Source: Beijerinckiaceae bacterium (lineage in GTDB: Bacteria > Pseudomonadota > Alphaproteobacteria > Rhizobiales > Beijerinckiaceae). From it: a DNA stretch of 50,081 nt. Shown here piece after piece: positions 1 to 7,832 of this stretch. The translations under genes were made by a program, and so were the position numbers. The notes under the pieces are model-generated. The model saw nothing but the letters and a program-made list of their open reading frames with translations, was not told where the DNA came from and did no database searches. Position 1 is the first letter of the stretch, and each line of letters opens with the position of its first letter. The stretch lies in contig JAUXWZ010000004.1 in assembly GCA_030684835.1 (NCBI GenBank), positions 1 through 50,081 on the forward strand. The letters are read 5' to 3'.

Positions 1-141
1 TACGCCGCCGGCCAAAATGAGATCGGCAGCCTTGGCGCAACAATGTGCCGATATGGCAGAACGTTTTGCGATAATCCACTTTACGTTTTGGCAGGCGCGG
101 CTCTGGCGACCGCTTGGGGGGCGTTCGTCAGCGTCCGATGA
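1..141 (+). CDS. C-terminal end of an unidentified protein, 5' end outside the window
   Basis: Frame 1 is open from the first base and ends at TGA 139-141, giving 46 residues. The tail holds one hydrophobic stretch (about residues 31-44, rich in Ala, Leu and Val) before a short basic end, so it could be the last membrane segment of a small membrane protein. Two Cys lie just before it. I do not recognise the family. The open frame is short, so coding status is only moderately supported. Confidence 0.45.
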   Translation, partial: YAAGQNEIGSLGATMCRYGRTFCDNPLYVLAGAALATAWGAFVSVR

Positions 142-239
142 CGGTTGAAAACCGGCCCACCCCGAAACCCGTACACCGAAGCTCGCTTTGCTTATGCTAA
201 TGCGCGTGGACATTCAAAAAATTGCATACCCGCAGTTTC

Positions 240-509
240 TCACCCTAAGAATTTGATACCCAGGGTCTTCCCTTCACGCCAAACAACTTCGCACCGTCGT
301 TTGGGTGCGTGCGGCACGAAAGCAACGCTAAAGTGACTTCCAACTTCCGCGACTACCTCGACGGTTATCTTCGCGCCGTCTTGTGAGATATCTTCGACCC
401 AGCATTTGTGATCAACCGTCTCGCCATCAAGCTTAATCCAGGCGGATTGATGCCGACGCCTGCGAACCTGCTGGCGCTTTTGCTTAAGACGTGGTCTTGC
501 TTTGAGCAT
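240..509 (-). CDS. PilZ-domain protein (single domain)
   Basis: An 89-residue protein that is essentially one PilZ domain, the cyclic di-GMP receptor fold. Seen: an Arg cluster at residues 16-19 (the RxxxR-type ligand region), a D-I-S-x-x-G motif at 40-45, and a closing strand with W-R-E-G-K-x-L-G-I-x-F near the C-terminus. Known: such stand-alone PilZ proteins act in the cytoplasm and pass c-di-GMP levels to motility, polysaccharide or adhesion machinery. The partner cannot be read from the neighbours. ATG 509 is the only sensible start. About 25 bases upstream, reading on the minus strand, GTAA-N7-TTAAC (536-550) is one base off a full CtrA box, so cell-cycle control is possible. Confidence 0.85.
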   Translation of the reverse strand: MLKARPRLKQKRQQVRRRRHQSAWIKLDGETVDHKCWVEDISQDGAKITVEVVAEVGSHFSVAFVPHAPKRRCEVVWREGKTLGIKFLG

Positions 510-586
510 ACGAGGTGCCTGTTACCGGTGAACGGTTAAGCTTCGCTTACTGGAATGCATAGCTTTGTGTAGGAATGCCCGGTGGA

Positions 587-775
587 TCATGGCCTGCTGA
601 GCGGCCCTCGATCGGGCTCGAGCGCGTTCTTGATCGCGCGCTGTGCTGCCGCCATCGCCGCGGCCTTGCTATCGGATGTGCCCGACTTTTTGCCCGTCGC
701 GATCTCGACTGACCATTTCCAAAAACCCCGTTTGATGCCCTGGACCACCCGATATTCTACGCCGAGATATTCCAT
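587..775 (-). CDS. Small hypothetical protein, 62 aa
   Basis: Starts at ATG 775, six bases after the stop of the 29-residue frame at 782-871, so the two are probably co-transcribed. The product has two aromatic-rich strand-like segments (with F-W-K-W-S-V near residue 18) and an Ala-rich helix with A-A-A-Q-R-A-I near residue 38. I recall similar short proteins in Bradyrhizobium but know no function. The order of two strands and a helix would suit a small double-stranded RNA or DNA binding fold, but that is speculation. Confidence 0.55.
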   Translation of the reverse strand: MEYLGVEYRVVQGIKRGFWKWSVEIATGKKSGTSDSKAAAMAAAQRAIKNALEPDRGPLSRP

Positions 776-781
776 GGCGTC

Positions 782-871
782 TCAGGCCGCCGTTGCTAGG
801 TGATATTTGCGGATTTCAGCCGAGAGCGCCCAGCAATACTCACGGTACATTAGGCTAATAAGCGTCCACAT
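782..871 (-). CDS. Microprotein, 29 aa
   Basis: ATG 871 to TGA 782-784. A good ribosome binding site (AGAGGA, six bases before the ATG) lies at 878-883 on the complementary strand, which is the main support. The product is amphipathic, with Trp at residues 2 and 14, Tyr at 9 and Cys at 13, so it could be one membrane-associated helix. It is followed after six bases by the 62-residue gene. No function is known to me. Confidence 0.5.
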   Translation of the reverse strand: MWTLISLMYREYCWALSAEIRKYHLATAA

Positions 872-1053
872 GATCAATCCTCTGGTTTGGCCGATCATTT
901 ATGTCGGGTGACGGTTTCGGGACGACGTCGCGTCCCGAAGGGAACGGCTTCGTCCGCACCGCAGCATTGTTTCTTCGGCTAGCGGGCAATGAACCTGTTC
1001 ACTGCTTCGAGATGGCAAGCCAATATACATGCCCGAATGAGGAGCGGCGAGCT

Positions 1054-1701
1054 TCAGGGGATGACATAGACGTTTGAGCCGATTTGTGTCTTCGCGTAGA
1101 GCTCGATGATATGAGGGTTATGCATACGAAAACATCCGCGCGAGACGGCTCCGCCGATTGACCCGGGTCTGTTGGTCCCATGGATGCGATACAGAGTGTT
1201 GCCCAAGTAAAGCGCGCGAGGCCCGAGCGGGTTCTGAGGCCCGGGAGGGACCATATGTGGCACCCCCGTCTCCCACTGGACATCTTCCGAAGGAAACCAC
1301 CGCGGATTTTCGCGTTTGGCCGTTATTGTTTCTACTCCCTCCCATTGATCGCCGGACGTGCCGATGGCTACGGGATAGCGGGTGGCGCGTCCCGGTTCTT
1401 CCACGAAATACAAGTTTCGTTCGTGATTAATGATCACGATGGAGCCCTTGGCATACTTCTCATCGATAGGTGTGGATTCTGGTGATGGTACTGAAACCTT
1501 GATCTCACGCCGTTTAGATCGGGTGGGAGGCGCGACATGCTGCGGAGGGGGCCGAAAGTATTGGTAAGATGCCGGCGGACCAAGTCCGCCAAAGAGACCC
1601 TGGGCTTCGGCCGGTTTGGTGCCTGTTGGGAGCAAGGCGGCGACGTGCGCAAAGGCCATTCCTAACGCCACTCTCATCGCGATTAGCTTCAAAATTTGCA
1701 T
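1054..1701 (-). CDS. L,D-transpeptidase (YkuD family), exported
   Basis: Cross-links or modifies peptidoglycan in the periplasm, using a catalytic Cys. Seen: the YkuD signature with H-G-T-N near residue 170 of 215 and S-R-G-C-F-R-M about 12 residues later, placing the catalytic His and Cys. An R-Y-P-V-A-I-G strand lies upstream. I start at ATG 1701 because it opens directly into a signal peptide (hydrophobic to about residue 26, then an Ala-x-Ala type site ending in A-E-A-Q). A longer reading from 1767 would bury that peptide. Between signal and domain is a Pro/Arg-rich linker of about 45 residues. The gene stands alone. Rhizobia carry many such enzymes, and which bond this one forms cannot be read from sequence. 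Confidence 0.9.
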   Translation of the reverse strand: MQILKLIAMRVALGMAFAHVAALLPTGTKPAEAQGLFGGLGPPASYQYFRPPPQHVAPPTRSKRREIKVSVPSPESTPIDEKYAKGSIVIINHERNLYFVEEPGRATRYPVAIGTSGDQWEGVETITAKRENPRWFPSEDVQWETGVPHMVPPGPQNPLGPRALYLGNTLYRIHGTNRPGSIGGAVSRGCFRMHNPHIIELYAKTQIGSNVYVIP

Positions 1702-1906
1702 TTGCCTGACCCCGATCGGGACATATAAAAACGGACCGGGAACGAAGGCAATAGTCCCGCAGCGCACACGGGCATATTGGGGTCAGGGTGCATTGGACTG
1801 CTGCACCGAGCAACGCGGCTTACTCAGGGGCTGTTGGGAGGATATTCGCCCTCCGGAAATGCGATGATCGCAATCGCCTGCGGGTGCATCCGCACGAGTA
1901 AAACTG

Positions 1907-2074
1907 TCAAGCGATGCGATCGATCCTCTCGATCGTTCGAAGCACTACCAGCCGCATCATGCTGCCGCAGTTCGGGCATTTGAACGATCGCAGGTCGTAG
2001 CCGTCGGCGATCGGGGCAACCTCAATGAGATGCCTTCCAATCTCGCAAGCGAAACACCGGGACTCAGCACTCAT
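1907..2074 (-). CDS. Zinc-ribbon microprotein, 55 aa
   Basis: ATG 2074 to TGA 1907-1909. Four cysteines form two knuckles: C-F-A-C at residues 7-10 and C-P-N-C-G at 33-37, the usual spacing of a small zinc ribbon. The C-terminal 15 residues form a basic and acidic helix. Such mini zinc ribbons bind nucleic acid or protein partners, and none is indicated here. The paired CxxC knuckles in a short open frame are unlikely by chance. It lies about 200 bases upstream of the L,D-transpeptidase gene on the same strand, with no sign of a shared transcript. Confidence 0.65.
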   Translation of the reverse strand: MSAESRCFACEIGRHLIEVAPIADGYDLRSFKCPNCGSMMRLVVLRTIERIDRIA

Positions 2075-2392
2075 GGCCCTGCCTCCGTTCTGACGAGCTT
2101 CGTGCGTTCAAGTTACGTGATTCGTCGCCGTACGTCTGAGGCCGGGAGAGGAACTATAGTCCCGTTTGACGATGACATGATTAACCCTTCAGGACACCGG
2201 GAACCCTCCCTGTAAGTGCGTAAAAGCTCGTCAACGCGGTATCCGATGGGGGCTCATTGTGATGCACGTTTACCACACCGGCCTGAAAGGCGATGCACCA
2301 CCGATTCTGTGTCACAATTTCGACAGACTCCCGCAGAGGAGGGGGATAACGTCTCTTTTTTAGGAAAATTCCGTTGCGTCTTGGGGCGTGTG
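2075..2392. other. Intergenic stretch, no confident gene
   Basis: Divergent spacer between the zinc-ribbon gene (minus) and the winged-helix gene (plus). It should hold both promoters. A strong purine run (GAGGAGGGGG) at 2336-2345 looks like a ribosome binding site but is not followed at the right distance by a usable start codon in the downstream frame. Confidence 0.4.
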
Positions 2393-2785
2393 GTGAGTTT
2401 TCAGATTACAGTATTGAAGGTTTTGGCAGGGCATCCCGAGGGCCGCGCAACGCTGGCCGAGCTCAGGCATGCGGTTGCAATACTGATCTCTAGTGGCAAA
2501 GACTGGACGGACCGGACGAAACGCTTGGCCACGCGCGCTCCAGGCCTCGATATCTTCAGCCAATCCTTTGTCTTACGCGACGATTTAGGGTGGCAGATCA
2601 CTTTTGCAGGCCGAACGTTTCTAGCTGCCCTGGAAAATCCGATTCAAATCAACCCCGGCGAGGGGCAGGCGCCCGACGTTCTCGCAACGCTGGTGCTTCC
2701 TTCACCATTGCCCCAGATGAAGCAGGTCAGCCTGAACAGGCGGCGTCATCGGGCCGCTCGCCGCAGAAGGCCGGTGGCCGCATAA
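2393..2785 (+). CDS. Winged-helix-like protein, paralogue of the N-terminus of the 40013-41254 product
   Basis: About 130 residues. The first 80 align by eye with the N-terminus of the minus-strand product at 40013-41254. Shared positions include V-L/I-L near the start, a P-x-G-R-A turn, D-I-F-x-S in the middle, V-x-R-D, and L-E-x-P at the end. This looks like a compact winged-helix domain, usually DNA or protein binding. I choose GTG 2393 because both paralogues then start at the same GTG position, with GGGG six bases ahead. The C-terminal tail is very basic (R-R-R-H-R-A-A-R-R-R-R), unlike the paralogue, which continues into a membrane segment. So this may be a soluble, nucleic-acid-binding version. 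Function unknown. Confidence 0.6.
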   Translation: MSFQITVLKVLAGHPEGRATLAELRHAVAILISSGKDWTDRTKRLATRAPGLDIFSQSFVLRDDLGWQITFAGRTFLAALENPIQINPGEGQAPDVLATLVLPSPLPQMKQVSLNRRRHRAARRRRPVAA

Positions 2786-2940
2786 CCTGTTGAACGTACT
2801 ACATCGGTGCATCCGGACGAGGAGAACCGTCCACTTCCATCTGCCGCCGTTGATGCCTTCAACCCTGATGTCGGAGCTGCGATCTGCATACCAGCTCCAA
2901 TCCTCCTCAGTCTCCCGCCGCTCTGCTGCGCTGACTATCA

Positions 2941-3372
2941 TCACAGTGATGAACGCCGCAGCCGTATCACAATCAGTCTCGCGACGAGTATCGCTGCGGC
3001 TACATAGGCGACACAAACTACAAGGAATAGGAATTGAGTGACTCCGAGTGCTCTCAGGTGCCACATAACCAGTGGATAGCCACCTGCGGCTGTCATGAGA
3101 GCAAGGACTGCCCAATGCGACATGAACCGAATTGTCCGTGAAATCGCCATAAAGAAAAAAGGCATCAAAAATAAGCCGATTGCTATTCCGGCGCCGATCG
3201 TCTGCCAAAGCGGTGGGTAGGGTGGAGGGCTGAAATACACGATATGGAAGAATATAATGATGCCTAAGGCGAGGATTGCTCCAGCTGCCGCAGTAATGAA
3301 AGCTGGCTCATCGTTACCCAGGAGAAACTTCACAACAAGTATTCCCACCGATCTCCTGCGAGGTTCTGACAT
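2941..3372 (-). CDS. Small integral membrane protein, 143 aa
   Basis: Four hydrophobic segments (roughly residues 22-45, 56-80, 84-100 and 108-132) separated by short loops, with Arg-rich ends at both termini (R-R-R near residue 5, R-L-R-R at the end). That pattern fits a four-helix inner-membrane protein with cytoplasmic termini. No catalytic motif is visible and I do not recognise the family. Start ATG 3372 is the first of the frame. It stands alone between two plus-strand genes. Confidence 0.6.
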   Translation of the reverse strand: MSEPRRRSVGILVVKFLLGNDEPAFITAAAGAILALGIIIFFHIVYFSPPPYPPLWQTIGAGIAIGLFLMPFFFMAISRTIRFMSHWAVLALMTAAGGYPLVMWHLRALGVTQFLFLVVCVAYVAAAILVARLIVIRLRRSSL

Positions 3373-3554
3373 GTCGCGGCAAGCCCTCTGTCTTGGAATT
3401 TACGGATCAGTCTAACCAAAAAAGTCGTTCCATAGGGTAGTGGCCCCGGCGAGTTTCAGTGTGATTCTCCTCACATTGGGCTCTCAAATTTCCGACTAGG
3501 TTGATCGGCATGACGAGCGATCACCGCCCGTCCCAGAATGACCGGGGAGGGACA

Positions 3555-3767
3555 ATGACCAGCCAAATTCGCGAACTGAGCATCGGCGAACTTTGCACCG
3601 TGTGCGGCTGCGGAATCGATGGGATTGATCACAAGCCGAGGCCCGCTACGCCATTTGCAGACATGATTCGCGACAGACAATCGGCTTCGGATACGTCGAC
3701 CGCGCCGACAACATCAACTTCGACTTCGTCGCCCATGCCCGCTGTTCTCGTGACGTTTGGGCGATGA
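3555..3767 (+). CDS. Orphan peptide with a bacteriocin-like leader, 70 aa
   Basis: ATG 3555 follows a clear ribosome binding site (GGGAGGG, about four bases away), which is why I prefer it to ATG 3501. The N-terminus reads I-R-E-L-S-I-G-E-L-C-T-V-C-G-C, recalling double-glycine leader peptides (E-L-S-x-x-E-L-x-x-V-S-G-G) of bacteriocin-class secreted peptides, but with Cys-Gly where Gly-Gly is usual. The rest is Pro-rich, then Thr/Ser-rich. No peptidase-ABC transporter or modifying enzyme is nearby. It could be a decayed leader, a peptide handled elsewhere, or a chance likeness. A minus-strand frame (3629-3919) overlaps it and has no comparable signal. Confidence 0.5.
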   Translation: MTSQIRELSIGELCTVCGCGIDGIDHKPRPATPFADMIRDRQSASDTSTAPTTSTSTSSPMPAVLVTFGR

Positions 3768-3934
3768 TAAGTTTCGCCATGCGCGTAAAATCTCCGCGGA
3801 AGAACAAGATCTCGCGTGAAAAATTGGCCTGCCGGCCTTGACTGGGTGCGCAAAGTATAACGTCGCCTCGGTTCGCGTTCTTTGCGAGTGAGTATCGACA
3901 TCCGATTGAGCCGACACATCGGAGAACGACGTTA

Positions 3935-5281
3935 TCAGGAGTCAGCGCGCATCCGTGGTTCTACGATTGCGCTCGTCGGGGCGTCGCTGCCTTTAGATCG
4001 TGTATGCTGCCACAGCCGATGCGCCGTATTCAACGGATCGACATTGCGGTGTTGCCACCATAAACGCTCGTCGCCGCGTTGGTGAAGCTCCCGATGGTGA
4101 GTGCGACACAGCGGAACGGTGAATTCGTCGCTGACTTTGCGACCGAGGGCGCGCTGCTGAGCAAACTTAAGATGATGTGCATCTGACGGGCTGCGACCGC
4201 AGGCCAGACAAGGTTGGGCGCGCACGAACCGCAGATGATCCAGGTCTCGCTGCCGAAGCTCCTTGTTCAACGGTGTTACAGTATGAGCGGCAGTCTCCGA
4301 TCGTCCGGCATCCCCCGGTCCGTTTTCGCTCGTGGTTACTCGCCGCGCCAGGCGGCCACCGGTGAGCTGACGTGCGCGAGGACGTTTTTGGCTTGGGGCT
4401 ATCGGGTCGTTGTTCGAGCCGGCGTCACCGCTTGAAGTCTTGGTTTCGTTGTTCCCGTCGCCCGAAACTGCTGCACTTGACCCGAAAGTGTCCGACGCTG
4501 CAAAACCGTCTCCGCCGAGCTCGTTGAGCTTCGCAGCAAAGGCGGTCTCGACCTCGTGGGCGTCCGGTCCGGTGAGTTGGTTTTTGAGCGCCAGTATCCG
4601 CTGCGCCCAGTTTGTCAGAGCGTCAGACTCCGAAAATACCTGGAGTTCGCAGATTAGTTTCTCGCGCAAAGCTGCGGAATTCTCCGCACTCAGGAGAACG
4701 TGCAGCGGTCTGGCCGGTTTGCGACGGCGATCGAACGTCGCGGCCTGTGGGATGGATGCGGCTCCTGTAGCATCAGGCTGCGAGCCCGATCCGTTCGTCA
4801 CGACGACTTGCGGGCCTGGCCCGTCCGATCCGGCGAGGCGGGGCAGGGCGCCATTTAGGCCCGGGGCGTCGAGATCATCTTCGCCGGCAATGCCGACCAG
4901 GGTGAACAGCGCATAGCGCCTTGCATAGGTGAGAGCGGCTCCCATGCGATGTGGTGCTGCTGTTTCACTGACCGGACAGACCGGCCAGTCCGAGGACACC
5001 CATTCACCAGACGAATGCGCCAGTGTCGTTGTCAGCCGGATCAACCCGGCGCTCTCGTCGATCGAGGTGGTCTGGACAGTTGCAATCTCTTGCCGGCCGA
5101 GGCTCTTGCGCACCAGATCCAACCCGCTGGCTAGGGACGCGTAGCGGAAGCTGCGGTCGTCTTCGCGTGGGAAAGGCGAGCGGATGGTCGCGGTCAGCGA
5201 CTTCTCGGGGTTGGCAAGTTCGATCTGAGCCTTGGCCAACGCACCCGCAATTGCGCCGATTGATTCACTAGAGCGCTGCAT
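3935..5281 (-). CDS. ERF-family single-strand annealing protein with a C-terminal HNH-like domain
   Basis: 448 residues. Residues 1 to about 140 are an ERF domain: a Lys-rich start, [13 protein letters not shown]-x-H-S-S-G-E-W, and [13 protein letters not shown], the family hallmark. ERF proteins anneal complementary single strands in phage-type recombination. A disordered middle follows. The last 90 or so residues carry C-L-A-C-G near 357, then D-A-H-H and C-R-T-H-H, a zinc-bound HNH/DUF968-like layout, so the protein may also cut or bind DNA. Its start overlaps the YqaJ exonuclease stop by 14 bases, so the two are translationally coupled. Together they form an exonuclease-annealase pair like lambda Red or YqaJ/RecT, here without phage structural genes. 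Confidence 0.85.
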   Translation of the reverse strand: MQRSSESIGAIAGALAKAQIELANPEKSLTATIRSPFPREDDRSFRYASLASGLDLVRKSLGRQEIATVQTTSIDESAGLIRLTTTLAHSSGEWVSSDWPVCPVSETAAPHRMGAALTYARRYALFTLVGIAGEDDLDAPGLNGALPRLAGSDGPGPQVVVTNGSGSQPDATGAASIPQAATFDRRRKPARPLHVLLSAENSAALREKLICELQVFSESDALTNWAQRILALKNQLTGPDAHEVETAFAAKLNELGGDGFAASDTFGSSAAVSGDGNNETKTSSGDAGSNNDPIAPSQKRPRARQLTGGRLARRVTTSENGPGDAGRSETAAHTVTPLNKELRQRDLDHLRFVRAQPCLACGRSPSDAHHLKFAQQRALGRKVSDEFTVPLCRTHHRELHQRGDERLWWQHRNVDPLNTAHRLWQHTRSKGSDAPTSAIVEPRMRADS

Positions 5282-6107
5282 GACCGGCCTCCGCTACCTG
5301 GAGATCAAAGCTGATGGCGCCCGATTTGGATCGCTTGGCGCGGATGCCATGCCCGATCGCCTCCTTGGCGTCCTCCGGCATCAGCTTCTTCAGCTCGACT
5401 TTCGCGGCTTCATGATTGAGAAAAGCCCCGCGGGTCTGGCAAAACACCCCGGCCAAATCCGCCCAGGAATTGGAGGACGTCATATCGACGATCCGGACCG
5501 CCTCGATGCGTGGCCTTGGCGTCTCGACTCCGAACAAATGAGGAGGCTCGCCGCTCTCGACGCAGCGCCAGAATTTCTTCTCTGCCGTGAGCAGCAGATG
5601 CTGGTAGAGCGGATCGGCAGGGATCTTCATTTCGACCCACTTGCCGCCGCCGGTGATGATGGAAAGCACCGCAGAGCGCGACTGGATCACCCACATGTTG
5701 TGCTGAAGCTGAGCCATGTGCTTCTCGGCTGCGGCTTCCTCGGAGAACGACCAGGGCAGCATGAATTTGGCTTCGAAGACGGCTCCAGTGCTCTCGACAA
5801 CCCCGTCCAGGGTTGCAGCCATCCATGGGATTACCTGGTGCTGGGCGCGTCTCTGGACATCCTTGATGACATTGCCGCTGTTGAGTTCATACCAGCGCCG
5901 ATTGAGGTCTTCTGTCACCGTCCCAAGCTGGACGATGAGGTTACCCGACAGGTCCTCGGGGATGACCTCGCCACGCTTTTCCCGCCACAGTCGTAGGAGC
6001 GCGCTTTCATCGCTTCCCATGATGACGCGGGCATCGGAGCCACCGATGAAAGAGCGGCGGCCGACTTTCTCCCCATTATTGCCAAGCGGTCGCGGTGCGT
6101 GAGACAT
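5268..6107 (-). CDS. YqaJ-type viral recombinase exonuclease
   Basis: 279 residues, a PD-(D/E)XK nuclease of the lambda-exonuclease/YqaJ family that resects double-strand ends to give single strands for the annealing protein downstream. Seen: G-G-S-D-A near residue 22 (the conserved start of the fold), a catalytic core with T-L-D-G near 98-101 and F-E-A-K-F near 111-115 (the E-x-K), then [10 protein letters not shown] (a Q-x-x-H region typical of YqaJ). ATG 6107 has a good ribosome binding site (AGGAG, seven bases away). It leads the minus-strand operon with the ERF gene. A decayed second copy of its middle part lies at 31562-31830. Confidence 0.85.
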   Translation of the reverse strand: MSHAPRPLGNNGEKVGRRSFIGGSDARVIMGSDESALLRLWREKRGEVIPEDLSGNLIVQLGTVTEDLNRRWYELNSGNVIKDVQRRAQHQVIPWMAATLDGVVESTGAVFEAKFMLPWSFSEEAAAEKHMAQLQHNMWVIQSRSAVLSIITGGGKWVEMKIPADPLYQHLLLTAEKKFWRCVESGEPPHLFGVETPRPRIEAVRIVDMTSSNSWADLAGVFCQTRGAFLNHEAAKVELKKLMPEDAKEAIGHGIRAKRSKSGAISFDLQVAEAGHAAL

Positions 6108-6148
6108 TGCAATTCTCCTGAATCGGCGAACGAGGATTTCCTTCGTTC

Positions 6149-6199
6149 GATACTAAAAGTATCAAAAAGAATGGCACCAAAGTCAATACCGAAAGTATC
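6149..6199. promoter_or_regulatory. Paired palindromic operators of the XRE regulator
   Basis: GATACT-AAA-AGTATC is a perfect 15-base palindrome at 6149-6163. A second, imperfect copy, AATACC-GAA-AGTATC, lies at 6185-6199, centre to centre 36 bases away. They sit between the starts of the YqaJ operon (minus, 6107) and the XRE gene (plus, ATG 6171). This is the classic place for an autoregulating repressor of a recombination module. That the XRE protein binds them is inference. Confidence 0.65.
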
Positions 6200-6452
6200 A
6201 ATTCGACAAATAAAGGCCGCGCGAGCTCTTTTGGCTTGGTCGCAGGAGCGACTTGCAGAATCAGCCGATGTCTCGCTCCCGACGATAAAAAGGCTTGAAG
6301 CAAATGATGGCCCACTGGGTGGCCGAAGCGGAACCGGTGCGAAAATTCAATCGACATTGGAGTCGGCCGGCGTCGAGTTTATCGACGAGAACGGCGGCGG
6401 CGCCGGCGTGCGCCTTCGAAAGCCCGAAAAGTTTCGGAAAGGAAAGGATTGA
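6171..6452 (+). CDS. Small XRE-type helix-turn-helix regulator
   Basis: About 93 residues. A Cro/CI-type helix-turn-helix occupies residues 10-45: Q-I-K-A-A-R-A-L-L-A-W-S-Q, then L-A-E-S-A-D-V-S-L-P-T-I-K-R-L-E. The tail V-E-F-I-D-E-N-G-G-G-x-G-V-R-L is a well-kept feature of this small rhizobial regulator family. I choose ATG 6171. A GTG at 6099 would also work but would overlap the divergent gene and add residues not seen in relatives. The gene faces away from the YqaJ-ERF operon with palindromes between them, so it probably represses that operon and itself. The same tail appears as a remnant at 38516-38609. Confidence 0.8.
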   Translation: MAPKSIPKVSIRQIKAARALLAWSQERLAESADVSLPTIKRLEANDGPLGGRSGTGAKIQSTLESAGVEFIDENGGGAGVRLRKPEKFRKGKD

Positions 6453-6645
6453 AAGTTTTCGGCTTTTAGCTCGCTCTTATAGTCAGCTCCGTTGCACCTT
6501 CGACCATCGTGCTGCTCACGTTAAAGATATAGTCCCGTTTTCGATTACGCCTGGGGCCGCAGCGTTGAAGTTGGAACCGTCTGCCGGTCAATTAGCAAAA
6601 TTGAGGTCGCGTGCAGGGCGGCGGTCTCAGGATCAAGCGGCTGAC

Positions 6646-6987
6646 TTACAGCTTTTGATGAGGCAGCGTCTTATATAACTCGATGACACCATCCATGTAG
6701 TTCTTTAGTGGGTTGTCTGCGCAATAACTGCGGATGGTCCCTTTATGGGTGGCCGCTCTGCCTGCTAATTCGCGCGGCGGAAGCTTGCTCGTCAAAACGT
6801 TCATGTTGAGGGCCGACATATATCCTTGAGCCCAGATAAAAAACGAATCCTCAATTCCCGAATTAGCCCGGTACATATTACTAAATTGGGCGCACGTAGT
6901 CGCGCCGGGCCCTTCCACTGGGTTGGCCAATCCAGCGGTATGCGTCACGAGCAAACTCACTGTCATCAAAATTCGAGTGTTCCGCAT
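6646..6987 (-). CDS. Small secreted protein with a conserved Cys pair, 113 aa
   Basis: N-terminal signal peptide (basic start, hydrophobic to about residue 20, ending near L-A-N-P). The mature part has two Cys (near residues 32 and 88), likely a disulfide, with F-I-W-A-Q-G-Y near 50 and Y-C-A-D-N-P-L-K-N-Y-M-D-G-V-I-E-L-Y-K near 88. This layout recalls the Rap1a/Tai- or HdeA-like small periplasmic helical proteins, but I cannot place it firmly. It starts 24 bases after the stop of the ClpP-like gene on the same strand, so they are probably one operon. Confidence 0.65.
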   Translation of the reverse strand: MRNTRILMTVSLLVTHTAGLANPVEGPGATTCAQFSNMYRANSGIEDSFFIWAQGYMSALNMNVLTSKLPPRELAGRAATHKGTIRSYCADNPLKNYMDGVIELYKTLPHQKL

Positions 6988-7011
6988 CGCACGGTCCCTC
7001 GTAACGCGGCT

Positions 7012-7614
7012 TCACTGGTTTTTGTAGTGTTTGATATCCGCCCCCATCAATCGTAGATCATTAAGGCTGAGCCAAGTCATTTCGTTCGGCGGCGTATTTA
7101 CCATGCGGCGGATGATTGACGACGGGACAGTCAATTCTTCCGCAATACGCGCCATCGCCACGGTTCCTTTGCGAGATTCGCTGCCGTCCTCGGAGGCGCC
7201 ATGCACTCCAATACGGGCGTGAACATACGCGAACTTTGCTTCGCCGGCAGCGAAGACGAAAAAGCAGGCAGATGCGCAGGTAGAGTTTTGTCCGACGTTC
7301 GTGGCCAGCTTGGCAGACCTGACGACGGCTGCCAATCGGACACCTTCCAGCAGGTTGCCGCCCTCCGAGTTCAGCCGCACTGAGGTAACCAGTTTACCCG
7401 CGTCTGTCGCCGCCTTGATGCGAGCGGCCACTAAATCGGCGTCACCCGATGCGATCTTGCCGGATATGGAAATTTCGACGCTATCGTCTTTGAGATTGAT
7501 GGACTTTATCTCGGCAGCGGCTGCGATTGATACGCTCAGCGCGAGCCCCGCAGTCACAAGCCCGCAATCCGCAATTCCCCGCCTTTGCCGCTTGCAGAAA
7601 ACAGGGGCGCTCAT
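7012..7614 (-). CDS. Exported ClpP/crotonase-fold protein (putative periplasmic serine protease)
   Basis: 200 residues. An Arg-rich start and hydrophobic segment (residues 19-35, ending A-A-A-A-E) form an N-terminal export signal. The rest follows the ClpP fold: L-N-S-E-G-G-N-L near residue 81 (oxyanion Gly-Gly), T-C-A-S-A-C-F-F-V-F near 112 with a Ser at the nucleophile position flanked by two Cys, and I-G-V-H-G-A near 135 with the catalytic His. This matches a group of periplasmic Clp-like proteins in alphaproteobacteria, whose substrates are unknown. The flanking Cys pair suggests a disulfide next to the nucleophile. The small secreted protein downstream may be a partner. Confidence 0.75.
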   Translation of the reverse strand: MSAPVFCKRQRRGIADCGLVTAGLALSVSIAAAAEIKSINLKDDSVEISISGKIASGDADLVAARIKAATDAGKLVTSVRLNSEGGNLLEGVRLAAVVRSAKLATNVGQNSTCASACFFVFAAGEAKFAYVHARIGVHGASEDGSESRKGTVAMARIAEELTVPSSIIRRMVNTPPNEMTWLSLNDLRLMGADIKHYKNQ

Positions 7615-7832
7615 TTCGTTGCCCGCAAGCCGATCTCGAATAGCTGGTGGATATGGCCCCTAAGATAAAATCCCATTGTCAAAGCCTCCCAGGGCCTTTG
7701 AAAGCCAACAGCCTATCGCAATCTACAAGAGCGGACAACTGATCCACCAGCGCGATTGGATGAGTTTACCAAAGTGGAGGTCAAAGCTCTCTCAATCCGT
7801 CACCGCAAGATTTGCGGGTGCAATACCCGATT

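Noticed and set aside
2702-3208. 168-codon minus-strand frame
   Set aside because: Overlaps the end of the winged-helix gene and the membrane protein gene in other frames; composition not protein-like.
5232-5996. 254-codon frame opposite the YqaJ gene
   Set aside because: No family likeness and no ribosome binding site; the YqaJ motifs on the other strand are clear.
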